This document shows positions 1 to 7,833 of a DNA stretch of 34,594 nucleotides, in pieces; positions within the stretch are counted from its first letter, which is position 1; the number at the start of each line of letters is the position of its first letter. The position numbers were made by a program, and so were the translations under genes. The DNA is from Alphaproteobacteria bacterium. Its GTDB lineage: Bacteria; Pseudomonadota; Alphaproteobacteria; Rs-D84. The notes under the pieces are model-generated. The model saw only the letters and a list, made by a program, of their open reading frames with translations. It had not been told where the DNA came from and searched no databases. The stretch lies in assembly GCA_017616975.1 (NCBI GenBank), contig JAFZXC010000037.1, forward strand, positions 1 to 34,594. Reading direction: 5' to 3'.

Positions 1-344
1 AATCCACGTTTTTTGATTTCTGCCCAGTGTGCTTCGCTGGTATTACGATTACCAGCATAGGCTGTATTACATTCAACAATTGTGCCGTCAACCTTTGTAA
101 CCAATTCTTTTATCAATTCTGGACGTAGATAATTTGTTTTTGATGATTCACCAGTACTCATTTTTATGCCGACTTTGCCTTTTGGAGTCCAATTCAATGC
201 ATTGTATGCTTTGACTAAACCTTCTGGTGAAATGTCTTTTGTGAAATATACCACTGGTACATCATTACCTGATACAGCATATCCAACTCCAACGGTTGCG
301 GCAACCGCAGCTGCAGCCGTAGCAGCAATTATTTTCTTGTTCAT
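1..344 (-). CDS. Exported DUF362-family protein, 3' part cut by window edge
   Basis: Only the first 114 codons lie in the window; the frame is open at base 1. The ATG at 344 follows a clear AAAGGAG about 6 nt upstream. Residues 1-26 form a Sec-type signal peptide (two Lys, then an Ala/Val-rich core). The mature part contains KGKVGIKMSTGE and a stretch ending in VECNTAYAGNRN, which resembles the start of DUF362 domains. Many DUF362 proteins also carry ferredoxin-like clusters, but any such part would lie outside this window. Function is unknown. The family call is from memory of conserved motifs, so moderately sure. Confidence 0.65.
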   Translation of the reverse strand, partial: MNKKIIAATAAAAVAATVGVGYAVSGNDVPVVYFTKDISPEGLVKAYNALNWTPKGKVGIKMSTGESSKTNYLRPELIKELVTKVDGTIVECNTAYAGNRNTSEAHWAEIKKRG

Positions 345-410
345 TTTTGGCTCCTTTCAATCGTATAGTAGCCGGTACACCTGTTTTCCACAAGTAAATA
401 ATTTTGTGAT

Positions 411-527
411 TTATTGCTTCAAATCGTTCAAAAACTCTTCTAGCAAATCTAAATTTTCCTGGATTTCCGCATCATACAGAAGCAAGGCAGTTCTCAAACC
501 GTAATAACAAGGCTGCCAAAAATACAA
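411..527 (-). CDS. Possible tiny protein or gene remnant (38 codons, TTG start)
   Basis: This frame lies between the GNAT gene (ends 550) and the DUF362 gene (starts 344). It reads as an amphipathic, acidic helix ending in LDLLEEFLNDLKQ, which looks more protein-like than random frames here. The only available start is TTG at 527 with a weak AAGG upstream. It could be a decayed gene tail, a real small protein or chance. The rest of 345-549 shows no strong signal beyond the DUF362 ribosome binding site. Confidence 0.2.
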   Translation of the reverse strand: MYFWQPCYYGLRTALLLYDAEIQENLDLLEEFLNDLKQ

Positions 528-549
528 CCCGACCTTGCTCTTGTATTTA

Positions 550-1095
550 TTACAAGTGCTTCACATAAATCAAAGAATCACATTTACCAACACATTTCGC
601 ATAACTGGTCATTGGCAATCGTTTAACTAACTTATAGCCATTTCGTTTGGCAAGATTTTCCGAAGGGGCATTTCCATTATCTATATCCAATGTGATTGTA
701 TCAAAGCCGAATTTGAACAATTCGGTTTCCAGTGCGCCCAGGGCTTCGCTCATATACCCATGCCCGTTTGCCGACTTAATTAACCAATAACCAATTTCAC
801 AACTGTTATCGTGCACATTAAAGAAACGGATTCGCCCAATTAAATTGTTGTCTTGATAAATGCCGAACAAGACGCATTCATTATTCGTTATTTGTTCGTA
901 TCTGTGTTCAAGTTTTTTCTTAACATCTTCCACTGTACGCAGCGCACCAAAATGTCCCTGCCATGCTTCCAGATAATCACGATTTTTATCAATTATATCG
1001 ATACCGATTTTAGCATTTTCTGTCGTTGGCAAAATAACATTCAACACCAATCTTGGTGTTTTTATTGTTTGTGGAAATTCTGTTAATTTCTTCAT
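550..1095 (-). CDS. GNAT-family N-acetyltransferase (RimJ/RimL-like)
   Basis: A 181-residue protein of the size of RimJ/RimL-type acetyltransferases, which move an acetyl group from acetyl-CoA to an amine. The N-terminal TPRLVLNVI segment is typical of strand 1. The NGHGYMSEAL segment fits the acetyl-CoA pyrophosphate-binding turn, and residues about 140-160 (DIDNGNAPSENLAKRNGYKLV) match the conserved Asn-x-x-Ser...NGY end of this group. The substrate cannot be told from sequence. The ATG at 1095 is preceded by GGGAA, and an extended -10 element lies at 1130-1120. It is probably a single-gene transcript. Confidence 0.85.
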   Translation of the reverse strand: MKKLTEFPQTIKTPRLVLNVILPTTENAKIGIDIIDKNRDYLEAWQGHFGALRTVEDVKKKLEHRYEQITNNECVLFGIYQDNNLIGRIRFFNVHDNSCEIGYWLIKSANGHGYMSEALGALETELFKFGFDTITLDIDNGNAPSENLAKRNGYKLVKRLPMTSYAKCVGKCDSLIYVKHL

Positions 1096-1119
1096 TGGCG
1101 TATTCCCATTATTGATTTC

Positions 1120-1130
1120 ATTATATCACA
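1120..1130 (-). promoter_or_regulatory. Extended -10 promoter element TGTGATATAAT (GNAT gene)
   Basis: On the minus strand TG-A-TATAAT gives an extended -10, with no convincing -35 upstream. The predicted start is near 1113, giving a leader of about 18 nt before the ATG at 1095. The same 11-mer occurs at 4978-4988 and 30120-30130. Confidence 0.5.
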
Positions 1131-1183
1131 TAATTTGCAGAAACACCCCTATTTCTTTCCCGAACATGAATGATGTCTTTCTG

Positions 1184-1211
1184 TTGACTTTTTGTGGCGA
1201 TATGGTACATT
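1184..1211 (+). promoter_or_regulatory. Sigma-70-like promoter of the small membrane protein gene
   Basis: TTGACT (1184-1189), a 16-nt spacer and TACATT (1206-1211). Transcription would start near 1218, about 20 nt before the ATG at 1239, leaving room for the AAAGGAAA ribosome binding site at 1223-1230. Confidence 0.5.
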
Positions 1212-1238
1212 TAAACTTCTCTAAAGGAAAAATAAATA

Positions 1239-1565
1239 ATGACAGAACTAGTTCCACCGGAACAACCTTATAACTTTGGCGACAATAATGGTTGCCTTGT
1301 TCAATTACTTCATCTTTTTGGCGATATTGCGATTATTGCTGCAATGGGCTTGTTTGTGCCATCTGGACAGCTAAGATCATCACAAAAACCAAAACAAAAA
1401 ACTGAATCTGTTAAACAAGATTCTATTGCTGCACCATGCGACACGGCACTTGTTATGACCCCAAATCGCCGGGTTTTTGATAACCACACAAAGCAAATTA
1501 TCATTGATACCCAAAACAATAATCTTGCGCACGTTTATGCCGACAATCTTGTAAAATCCAGATAA
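1239..1565 (+). CDS. Small hypothetical protein with one hydrophobic segment
   Basis: A 108-residue protein not recognised as any family. Residues about 19-41 (NGCLVQLLHLFGDIAIIAAM and following) form one hydrophobic helix, long enough to sit in a membrane. The rest is polar, with a Lys/Gln-rich linker around residues 45-60 and a C-terminal tail of mixed polar residues. The start is supported by AAAGGAAA 8 nt upstream and by a promoter at 1184-1211. It stands alone between a divergent GNAT gene and the lipoprotein/tRNA-Leu unit. Real coding is likely because of these signals, but its role cannot be stated. Confidence 0.55.
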   Translation: MTELVPPEQPYNFGDNNGCLVQLLHLFGDIAIIAAMGLFVPSGQLRSSQKPKQKTESVKQDSIAAPCDTALVMTPNRRVFDNHTKQIIIDTQNNNLAHVYADNLVKSR

Positions 1566-1636
1566 ACAGAACCATATTAGCCCCCCTCCGGCCTAATCCG
1601 GCGTCGTAATACCGAATGGAAATTGTTCTGTGCCAT

Positions 1637-1666
1637 TTGACATTGTTGAACATTGCGGTTTATAAT
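1637..1666 (+). promoter_or_regulatory. Consensus sigma-70 promoter TTGACA-N18-TATAAT
   Basis: Perfect -35 (1637-1642) and -10 (1661-1666) hexamers 18 nt apart. The seventh base after the -10 is 1673, the A of the lipoprotein ATG. The transcript would therefore begin on the start codon, then run into tRNA-Leu at 1801. Confidence 0.75.
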
Positions 1667-1672
1667 GGACAT

Positions 1673-1792
1673 ATGAAGAAAATAATTCTTGGTTTTTTAG
1701 TGATTTTGTCCCTGGCTGTTGCGGGGTGTGGTGTGAAATCGGGCTTGGAACGTCCAGATGAATCTTTCCCCCGTACATATCCTGTAAATTAA
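1673..1792 (+). CDS. LptM/YifL-like 39-residue lipoprotein
   Basis: A tiny lipoprotein. MKK is followed by a hydrophobic core and the lipobox VAGC, with Cys19 as the lipidated residue. The next residues, CGVKSGLERPDESFPRTYP, resemble the CGxKGxLxxP signature of the LptM (YifL) family. In E. coli LptM binds and helps assemble the LptD-LptE lipopolysaccharide translocon in the outer membrane; whether this short protein does the same is inference. There is no ribosome binding site, and the ATG coincides with the predicted transcription start, which suggests leaderless translation. tRNA-Leu follows 8 nt after the stop and is probably cotranscribed. Confidence 0.7.
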   Translation: MKKIILGFLVILSLAVAGCGVKSGLERPDESFPRTYPVN

Positions 1793-1800
1793 ATCATCTT

Positions 1801-1885
1801 GCGGGTATGGCGAAACTGGTAGACGCGCTGGATTTAGGTTCCAGTGGGGAAACCCATAAGAGTTCAAGTCTCTTTACCCGCACCA
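1801..1885 (+). tRNA. tRNA-Leu (anticodon UAG)
   Basis: The acceptor strands GCGGGTA and TACCCGC pair fully. The anticodon stem CTGGA/TCCAG encloses the loop TTTAGGT, giving anticodon TAG. A long variable arm, as expected for a class II tRNA, precedes GTTCAAGTC in the T loop. The CCA end is encoded at 1883-1885. It probably shares the promoter at 1637-1666 with the lipoprotein gene. Confidence 0.95.
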
Positions 1886-1951
1886 AAAATCACTTGATTT
1901 TCGGGAATTTATAACTTAACATTCAACGCAGTATTAAAAGAGGTAAACAAA

Positions 1952-2131
1952 ATGGCATCTAAAAAAGGCAGCAAAGAAGTTATCAAGCTGGAAAACAAAG
2001 AAACTGGCTACTTCTATACAACAACAAAAAATACCAAGTCGGAAAATACCGCCGGCAAAATGAAAATGCGCAAATATGACCCAAAGGTTCGTAAACACGT
2101 CGTATTTACCGAAGGGAAAATGTCACACTAA
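1952..2131 (+). CDS. rpmG: 50S ribosomal protein L33
   Basis: A 59-residue protein matching L33: [19 protein letters not shown] at the start, then YTTTKN, and the basic [20 protein letters not shown] end. The Cys pairs of zinc-binding L33 forms are absent, so this is the zinc-free type common in proteobacteria. L33 sits in the large subunit near the E site. AAGAGG lies about 8 nt before the ATG. It is followed by a strong hairpin terminator shared with the opposing parC operon. Confidence 0.95.
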   Translation: MASKKGSKEVIKLENKETGYFYTTTKNTKSENTAGKMKMRKYDPKVRKHVVFTEGKMSH

Positions 2132-2153
2132 TAGTGGTTTGTTGTTAGTGATT

Positions 2154-2184
2154 AAAAACGGGCGCAAAATGCGCCCGTTTTATT
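2154..2184. terminator. Bidirectional intrinsic terminator between rpmG and parC
   Basis: The stem ACGGGCGCA/TGCGCCCGT with loop AAA (2158-2178) is flanked by A-run and T-run on either side. It can end rpmG on the plus strand and the parC operon on the minus strand. Confidence 0.85.
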
Positions 2185-2212
2185 GTCCGCTGATAACCAT
2201 GTGTTAAACGAC

Positions 2213-4450
2213 TTATTTTCCAAACTTTCCGCTGCGTGGAAATCCAACTGGTATGGTGCGTCCCTGGGATGCACGTTTACCGACCCATGGTTGCCAATCG
2301 TCCATTTTGGTGGTGCCACGACCCGTTGTCCAACCAAAACCATCCGCCGCATTAAAGAACATCGCATCTAATACATATGTCCGTTCGGCATTGTACTTTT
2401 GCAAGATAACCCCCTTGCCCCGTGTCATTTCTGGAATTTCGTCTGTTGCAAATATCAGCAATTTGTCATTTGAACCCGACAATGCGACCATATCGCCATC
2501 AACCCGCACGCACAATATCGCCGGATTTTTATCATCCGTATTCATAACCTGTTTTCCGTTGCGAGTCTGGGCAAGGCAATTTTCCCCAGAAACAATGAAA
2601 CCGGTTCCGTGACGTCCAATCAACAAATACTTAGCGGTGGCATCCAACACAAATGCACGAACAATGTTTTCTTCGGCACCAATATCCACCATCATACGCA
2701 CAGATTCACCAAAACCACGTGCCGACGGCAATTCATTTGCAGACAACGTAAACATTTTACCCGAAGCACCGAATATATTAATCTTGTCGGTGGACATTGC
2801 ATGAAACGCCGATAATAATTCGTCGCCTTCTTTGAATTTCACATCCAAGTTGTCCAAATCCAAATGTCCCTTGGCCGCACGAATCCAACCCATTGCAGAC
2901 ATAATTATTGTCAATGGTTCTTTTTCGATAAATTCGTCCGCATTTACGACGATTTCTTCGGTCTGTTCTGCCCATGTTGTGCGACGACGTCCCAGCGCAG
3001 TCTTTTTATCGTAACGTTTTTTAATATCGCTGAACCATGCCTTTAACTGTTCGTTTTGCATTTCTGCGGACTTTAACAAATCTTGCAGTTGCTTTTGTTC
3101 CGCCAACAATTCTTTGTTTTCGCGTTTGATTTCCATTTCTTCCAATTTACGCAAAGAACGCAAACGAGTATTCAAAATCGCTTCGACTTGTAATTCAGTC
3201 AATTTGAATTCGTCCATCAATACAGCCTTGGCGTCATCTTCGGTGCGAATGATTTCAATAACACGATCCAAATTCAAATATACAATCAGTAATCCACCCA
3301 ATATCTCTAAACGACGAGTGATATTCGAAAGCCGCCAATTCGTACGACGAACTAAAACATTTTTTTGATGCGCAATAAATTCACGCAACACATCACCAAT
3401 CCCCATAACACGTGGTGCACCGTTCGAATCAATCACATTAAAGTTCATATTGAAACGATATTCCAAATCGGTCGTCGCAAACAAATGCGCCATCAATTTT
3501 TCCGCCGGCACATTACGTGTTTTTGGTGTAATCACAATGCGAACATCAGTTGTCGATTCATCAACAATATCATCAACCAATGGCAACTTTTTTGCATCAA
3601 TCAAGCCTGCAATTTGTTCGACCAATTTAGACTTAATCAAACCATATGGGATTTCCGTAATCGCAATTTGATATCCGCCACGATCTAAATCTTCGACCGC
3701 CCAGCGTGCACGAATACGAAAAGCACCACGTCCGGAATCATAGTTTTTACAAATTGTATCAAAGTTATCGATTAATATGCCCCCAGTTGGAAAATCGGGC
3801 CCAATCAATTTTTTCATAATCTGGGCTGTTGTTGCGTCTGGTTTATCCACAACCAAGTTTAATGCATCACAAACCTCGGCCACGTTATGTGTTGGAATGT
3901 TTGTTGCCATACCTACCGCAATACCCATACCACCATTTGCCAAAAGATTTGGAAACGCACCCGGCATAACTGTTGGTTCAACCGTCGTGCCATCAAAATT
4001 TGGCATCATATCGACACTGTCTTCATCGATACCTTCCATAATCAACATGGCGGCATCAGTCATTTTCGATTCGGTATAACGGTATGCAGCCTGGGGATCG
4101 CCATCGATATTACCAAAGTTTCCCTGGCCATCAATTAATGGATACCGAACCGAAAAGTCCTGGGCCAATCGAACCATTGCATCATAAACGGATGAATCAC
4201 CATGCGGGTGATAGTGCCCCAAAACATCACCAACAACCGTTGCACATTTACGAAACGCCGCCGAAGGTGACAATTTTTGCCGCAACATAGAAAATAAAAT
4301 GCGGCGATGCACCGGCTTCAACCCATCACGAACATCGGGCAAAGCGCGCGAAACAATAGTCGATACTGCGTATGATAAATAACGTTGGGATATCGCATCC
4401 GACAATTGCTGAGAATCTATTCTTTCAACAAAATTTGTATTTTTCGACAT
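2213..4450 (-). CDS. parC: DNA topoisomerase IV subunit A
   Basis: A 745-residue type IIA topoisomerase breakage-reunion subunit. It holds the winged-helix region with [10 protein letters not shown] (43-52), [17 protein letters not shown] (81-97) and [11 protein letters not shown], then RYTE with catalytic Tyr125. The coiled-coil gate and a C-terminal beta-pinwheel region follow. With ParE it decatenates daughter chromosomes. Ser86 and Asp90 sit at the quinolone-determining positions and are of the sensitive type. The length and zapA-linked position favour ParC over GyrA, but GyrA cannot be fully excluded. The ATG at 4450 is 2 nt after the zapA stop; a TTG at 4456 overlaps that stop. Translation is probably coupled to zapA. 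Confidence 0.88.
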   Translation of the reverse strand: MSKNTNFVERIDSQQLSDAISQRYLSYAVSTIVSRALPDVRDGLKPVHRRILFSMLRQKLSPSAAFRKCATVVGDVLGHYHPHGDSSVYDAMVRLAQDFSVRYPLIDGQGNFGNIDGDPQAAYRYTESKMTDAAMLIMEGIDEDSVDMMPNFDGTTVEPTVMPGAFPNLLANGGMGIAVGMATNIPTHNVAEVCDALNLVVDKPDATTAQIMKKLIGPDFPTGGILIDNFDTICKNYDSGRGAFRIRARWAVEDLDRGGYQIAITEIPYGLIKSKLVEQIAGLIDAKKLPLVDDIVDESTTDVRIVITPKTRNVPAEKLMAHLFATTDLEYRFNMNFNVIDSNGAPRVMGIGDVLREFIAHQKNVLVRRTNWRLSNITRRLEILGGLLIVYLNLDRVIEIIRTEDDAKAVLMDEFKLTELQVEAILNTRLRSLRKLEEMEIKRENKELLAEQKQLQDLLKSAEMQNEQLKAWFSDIKKRYDKKTALGRRRTTWAEQTEEIVVNADEFIEKEPLTIIMSAMGWIRAAKGHLDLDNLDVKFKEGDELLSAFHAMSTDKINIFGASGKMFTLSANELPSARGFGESVRMMVDIGAEENIVRAFVLDATAKYLLIGRHGTGFIVSGENCLAQTRNGKQVMNTDDKNPAILCVRVDGDMVALSGSNDKLLIFATDEIPEMTRGKGVILQKYNAERTYVLDAMFFNAADGFGWTTGRGTTKMDDWQPWVGKRASQGRTIPVGFPRSGKFGK

Positions 4451-4452
4451 GT

Positions 4453-4728
4453 TCAACCAATCTTATGCTTTATTTCACGAATTCGAGCCAAAATTTCACG
4501 CAGGTCAGCATCCGTCACCGACGGGGTTGGGCGATTTCGCACCTCATCCGCAAGGACAATGCACAAAGTCGCAAGCAGCAAATTTTCCGGCATCAGCCCC
4601 ATTTTATCCAAAATTTCCCGTGCACGAGCATCAACCATTTGTCCCAATTGAATCAGGCGACCTTCTTGGCCGTCTTCACATCGCATGGTATAATTTTTAT
4701 TTACAATCGGTATTGATACTATACTCAT
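4453..4728 (-). CDS. zapA: Cell division protein ZapA
   Basis: A 91-residue ZapA-family protein that bundles FtsZ filaments at the division septum. The N-terminal [20 protein letters not shown] matches the family pattern (V-N-x-x-x-Y-x-[LM]-RC-x-x-GQE). [14 protein letters not shown] then leads into a C-terminal coiled coil. The start overlaps the stop of the upstream coiled-coil gene by 4 nt (ATGA), so the two are translationally coupled. parC follows 2 nt later, linking division and chromosome decatenation in one transcript. Confidence 0.9.
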   Translation of the reverse strand: MSIVSIPIVNKNYTMRCEDGQEGRLIQLGQMVDARAREILDKMGLMPENLLLATLCIVLADEVRNRPTPSVTDADLREILARIREIKHKIG

Positions 4729-4934
4729 TTTAACTTCTTTAGTATAATCAATGATTTATCAATCATGTCGGTTGCACGTTTATTGCGATCACGCAGATTT
4801 TTCACCTGTTCCGTCAGGATTGCAACCTCTAAATCAGTCTGGCGTTCGGCCACAGTTGCCGCACCACGCAGACGTGACGTTGCATCCGCTAACGCATCCA
4901 GTTCACGAAAAATTTGTTCTTTGATATCTGACAT
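4725..4934 (-). CDS. DUF4164-like coiled-coil protein upstream of zapA
   Basis: A 69-residue, almost wholly helical protein with heptad-like spacing of hydrophobic residues (IFRELDALADATSRL, then VAILTEQVKNLRDRNKRATD). In alphaproteobacteria a short DUF4164 coiled-coil gene commonly sits just before zapA. The order and 4-nt overlap here fit that, so a role with ZapA at the divisome is likely but inferred. The ATG at 4934 has no ribosome binding site and coincides with the start predicted from a TTGAAC-N17-TATGAT promoter, pointing to a leaderless operon transcript. Confidence 0.7.
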   Translation of the reverse strand: MSDIKEQIFRELDALADATSRLRGAATVAERQTDLEVAILTEQVKNLRDRNKRATDMIDKSLIILKKLK

Positions 4935-4940
4935 ATGCCC

Positions 4941-4969
4941 ATCATAAGATATTTTTTATATGCGTTCAA
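4941..4969 (-). promoter_or_regulatory. Promoter of the DUF4164-zapA-parC operon
   Basis: On the minus strand TTGAAC (4969-4964), a 17-nt spacer and TATGAT (4946-4941), then GGGCAT and the ATG at 4934. The predicted +1 is the A of the ATG. It is arranged back to back with the divergent promoter at 4978-4988. Confidence 0.65.
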
Positions 4970-4977
4970 CCCCAAAA

Positions 4978-4988
4978 TGTGATATAAT
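4978..4988 (+). promoter_or_regulatory. Extended -10 promoter TGTGATATAAT (acidic-protein gene)
   Basis: TG-A-TATAAT with no good -35. The start would be near 4995, giving a leader of about 22 nt before the ATG at 5017. The sequence is identical to the elements at 1130-1120 and 30120-30130. Confidence 0.55.
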
Positions 4989-5016
4989 GCGGCCGTATAG
5001 CCCTGGGGATTTTTTA

Positions 5017-5907
5017 ATGAAAACTAAAATTATTTATATTTCTGGCAACGAATTATTTGATATGGCGGATATACGCAGTGCTTTTGAAGAAGTTCGCACT
5101 GCCTTGTCACTTGGTAATGATACGGTTTTGTTTGGCGTTCCGGTCGATAATGATGATGCATTAGAAACAGTCCAACAAACACCTGATGTCGTCGCACCAG
5201 AAATCGTTGAACAAGAAAAGCCTGTCCGTCAACAACGTGCACGCAAATCGCCCAAGGTTGTTCCGATTCATCCAGAAATTGAACCAGATATACAAAATGA
5301 ATCTGCACAAATTGAACCTGTGATAGAGCCTGTTGTTGAACCACAACCAGAAGAAACCGTTATACCGATATTATCTGTATTGGAAACCAAAACAAATGAA
5401 TCAGTTGAACCGGAACCTGTGATTGAACAAGATATTGTTGAAATAGCTGATGATGAACCCCAAGAAAAAATTGACGACACCATCACAGATGCCGAACCAG
5501 TCACAATATCCGACATAATCACAGAAGATATTCCCGAAGCAACACATGAAAAAACGTTAGAAGAATTATTGGAAAGTATGACTCCACTGGGCGAAGATGC
5601 AGACCAAGTTGTCGAACAAACACAAACAATCGATGTTGCCGAATCAGTGGACACGGATGACCAAAAACCCACAGAAGACGACACCGATATCACACTTGAA
5701 AAATTGGCAACCGAATTTGTTGAAAACCAAGACCGAATTGAAACACCCGCAAAACCTACGGGACGTGGTAAAATTGGAAAATTAAAAAATATCTTGCCAT
5801 TTAAAAAAGCAAAACATGATGATTCTGGATTAATGGGTGACTTGTTCGGTTGGGCTGGTGTTGCCGCAAACGACGAAGATTTCACTATCCCAGGATTCTT
5901 TAAATAG
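5017..5907 (+). CDS. Acidic, largely disordered hypothetical protein
   Basis: A 296-residue protein of unknown family. The first 50 residues (MKTKIIYISGNELFDMADI, then SAFEEVRTALSLGNDTVLFGV) look folded. Residues about 55-245 are a long Glu/Pro/Asp/Thr-rich stretch with many P-E and V-E-P units and few hydrophobic clusters. The end is a basic patch (GRGKIGKLKNILPFKKAK) followed by a defined motif, GDLFGWAGVAANDEDFTIPG, then FFK. This suggests two conserved ends joined by a flexible tether. I chose ATG 5017, after GGGGAT and the promoter; a further ATG at 4960 lies upstream of the promoter. The next gene starts 13 nt later. Confidence 0.65.
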   Translation: MKTKIIYISGNELFDMADIRSAFEEVRTALSLGNDTVLFGVPVDNDDALETVQQTPDVVAPEIVEQEKPVRQQRARKSPKVVPIHPEIEPDIQNESAQIEPVIEPVVEPQPEETVIPILSVLETKTNESVEPEPVIEQDIVEIADDEPQEKIDDTITDAEPVTISDIITEDIPEATHEKTLEELLESMTPLGEDADQVVEQTQTIDVAESVDTDDQKPTEDDTDITLEKLATEFVENQDRIETPAKPTGRGKIGKLKNILPFKKAKHDDSGLMGDLFGWAGVAANDEDFTIPGFFK

Positions 5908-5920
5908 GCATAAATTATAA

Positions 5921-6373
5921 ATGAACACAGAAACAATTGTGCGATTATTACAAAATTCTGGCATCAATGTATTAGGTGCTGATTCATCATCTGTGTATAT
6001 CGAAGATCCATCATGTATATTACGTTCGTTTGAAACATTCATTGAATATGCATGGATTATTATAACCGCTGTGACGGGGGTATTATTATTTGGTTGGGCG
6101 GTGTCAATGATTCGTGGGGCACAAAACGATTTAATTACGAATCTGCGCAATTTATTGATTATGTTTGCGACATTATCGTGTGTTATACCGATTGTGAATA
6201 TGATTTGGGGTGACAATTTGTTTGCAATTGGATGTGAAACAATAACCGTTTCATTAGGCGATTTAAACACATTATTAGATGCCAGAAATGCAAAATTAAA
6301 AAACGCCAGTGGCGATTTATACGAAGACTTGGACATATATGATTCTGGGGTAAAAGTTTCCGTCACAGAATAG
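5921..6373 (+). CDS. Two-helix membrane protein of unknown function
   Basis: A 150-residue protein, not recognised. There are two predicted transmembrane helices, about 42-63 (EYAWIIITAVTGVLLFGWAV) and 77-97 (NLLIMFATLSCVIPIVNMIW), with a short basic loop between them. The N-terminal 40 residues and a polar C-terminal tail lie on the other side. Cys32 and Cys105 flank the membrane part and could form a bond if exported. It follows the acidic-protein gene by 13 nt with no good ribosome binding site, so the two are probably one transcript. Small size and topology recall secretion-system subunits, but there is no specific evidence for that. Confidence 0.6.
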   Translation: MNTETIVRLLQNSGINVLGADSSSVYIEDPSCILRSFETFIEYAWIIITAVTGVLLFGWAVSMIRGAQNDLITNLRNLLIMFATLSCVIPIVNMIWGDNLFAIGCETITVSLGDLNTLLDARNAKLKNASGDLYEDLDIYDSGVKVSVTE

Positions 6374-6375
6374 TT

Positions 6376-7065
6376 TTATATTAAATGCAATCCACGCATT
6401 GAAAATACAGAATCGCCCACAACTAACACATGGTCATATAATCGTATTTCTAATCCAGCCAACACAGAACTAACAATTTTTGTAGAATCAACATCAGCCT
6501 GGGAAAAAGAATTCAATGATGTTGGATGATTGTGCACCATAACAATTGAACGTGCATTTACTTCCAATGCCCGCTTTGCAATTTCACGTGGATATATTGC
6601 ACTGGAATCGACCGTACCTGTTGTATGAACATCATCAGTAATCAAACGCAAATCATTATCCAGATATAAAATATGCAATTCTTCGACCGGTTTATCGCAC
6701 AACATCACACGGCAATAGTCATGCAACACAGATTCTTTGTGAAATATCGGGGTTTCTTTTAATTGCCCTTTGTAGCTTATTTCCATCATTTGTTGGACAA
6801 CTTTAAGAAAAATTGCCGTATTACGCCCAACACCATTTACCGCAACTAAATCGTCCACAGACGCCGACAACACTTGGTATACACCACCAAACTGTTTAAC
6901 CAGACTTCGTGCCAACGGACGCACATCACGACGTGGTATTGCATACCCCAGCAATAATTCTAATTTTTCATAATCTGCCAAATGGTTGCTTAAAAATTTT
7001 TCACGCAGCCGATCACGATGTCCACAATAAAAGTTCTTATCTTCGTCCGGCAATTTTACACCCAT
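6376..7065 (-). CDS. radC: RadC-like JAB/MPN-domain protein
   Basis: A 229-residue RadC-family protein. An N-terminal helix-hairpin-helix part (LVAVNGVGRNTAIFLKV) is followed by a JAB1/MPN domain with the metal motif HNHPTSLNSFSQADVD (His, His and Asp ligands plus a Glu in VEELHIL). RadC proteins were once linked to DNA repair; their true activity is unsettled. I chose ATG 7065 (MGVKLPDEDKNFYCGHRDRL) because it sits just after the map stop and gives the usual family length. It is the last gene of lptE-holA-map-radC. Its stop is 2 nt from the stop of the converging gene at 6373, with no hairpin between them. Confidence 0.9.
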   Translation of the reverse strand: MGVKLPDEDKNFYCGHRDRLREKFLSNHLADYEKLELLLGYAIPRRDVRPLARSLVKQFGGVYQVLSASVDDLVAVNGVGRNTAIFLKVVQQMMEISYKGQLKETPIFHKESVLHDYCRVMLCDKPVEELHILYLDNDLRLITDDVHTTGTVDSSAIYPREIAKRALEVNARSIVMVHNHPTSLNSFSQADVDSTKIVSSVLAGLEIRLYDHVLVVGDSVFSMRGLHLI

Positions 7066-7070
7066 GTGTT

Positions 7071-7832
7071 TTAAATCATACGTTCTGTGAATATAGTGAC
7101 GCCATCTTCGGTGATACCCAACGTGTGTTCCCATTGAGCAGACAGCCCACCATCGATTGTTCGTGCGGTCCATCCATCTGGATCAATTTTACATTCTGGG
7201 CGTCCCGTATTTATCATCGGTTCAATCGTGAATACCAGCCCAGGCACCATTTTCACATTGTCCCACATTTTATCATAAAAGTGATATATTTGTGGATCGT
7301 CATGCATAACTTTGCCAATACCATGTCCTACAAAATCACGTGATATTGAAAATCCATGTGGTTTAACGACGGCTTCTATTGTTTTACCGATTTCAGACAA
7401 TGGAACCCCGGGCGCACAAATCGCAATTGCTGCATTTAATGCATCTTGACATGTTTGTACCAATTCACGTGCACGTGGCGAAACATTACCGATCATATAC
7501 ATACGTGATGCATCACCATGCCAACCTTTGTATTCCGCAGTCAAATCGACATTAACAATATCACCATCTTTTAAAATAACATCATCACTGGGGATACCAT
7601 GCACAATAACATCGTTCACAGATGTGCAAATACTTTTTGGATAACCTTCGTATCCCAAATCCGAAGAACGAGCACCATTTTCTTGTAAAAAGCCTGCAAC
7701 CAATCTGTCTATTTCACCAGTTGATATGCCCGCCTTGATATACGGTGAAATAAATTCGAAACACCGTGCGACCAAATCACCCGAAGCACGCAAACGTTTA
7801 AAATCTTTTGGGGCATATACAGATGCAAGCAT
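7071..7832 (-). CDS. map: Methionine aminopeptidase, type I
   Basis: A 253-residue protein that removes the initiator methionine from new proteins in the cytosol. The pita-bread fold ligands are all present: Asp96 (VNVDLT), Asp107 (GWHGDASRM), His170 (FVGHGIG), Glu204 (FTIEPM) and Glu235 (QWEHT), with the substrate-binding His78 (VIVHGIP). The length is normal for a type Ia enzyme. AAGGAA lies 7 nt before the ATG. The gene starts 1 nt after the holA stop. Confidence 0.97.
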   Translation of the reverse strand: MLASVYAPKDFKRLRASGDLVARCFEFISPYIKAGISTGEIDRLVAGFLQENGARSSDLGYEGYPKSICTSVNDVIVHGIPSDDVILKDGDIVNVDLTAEYKGWHGDASRMYMIGNVSPRARELVQTCQDALNAAIAICAPGVPLSEIGKTIEAVVKPHGFSISRDFVGHGIGKVMHDDPQIYHFYDKMWDNVKMVPGLVFTIEPMINTGRPECKIDPDGWTARTIDGGLSAQWEHTLGITEDGVTIFTERMI

Positions 7833-7833
7833 T

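Noticed and set aside
166..504. Plus-strand frame of 112 codons at the left edge
   Set aside because: It is antisense to the DUF362 signal peptide region; the Ala-rich stretch is the complement of that gene's Ala codons.
1566..1620. GC-rich sequence with CCGG repeats after the small membrane protein gene as a terminator
   Set aside because: The possible stems are short and no T-run follows.
5268..5936. Minus-strand Ser/Val-rich frame of 222 codons
   Set aside because: It is the antisense reading of the Glu/Asp-rich repeat-like region, whose codons give Ser/Val-rich antisense frames; there is no start signal.
5830..6366. Minus-strand frame of 178 codons
   Set aside because: It is antisense to the membrane-protein gene and the end of the acidic gene; the plus-strand frames have better start context and plausible membrane topology.
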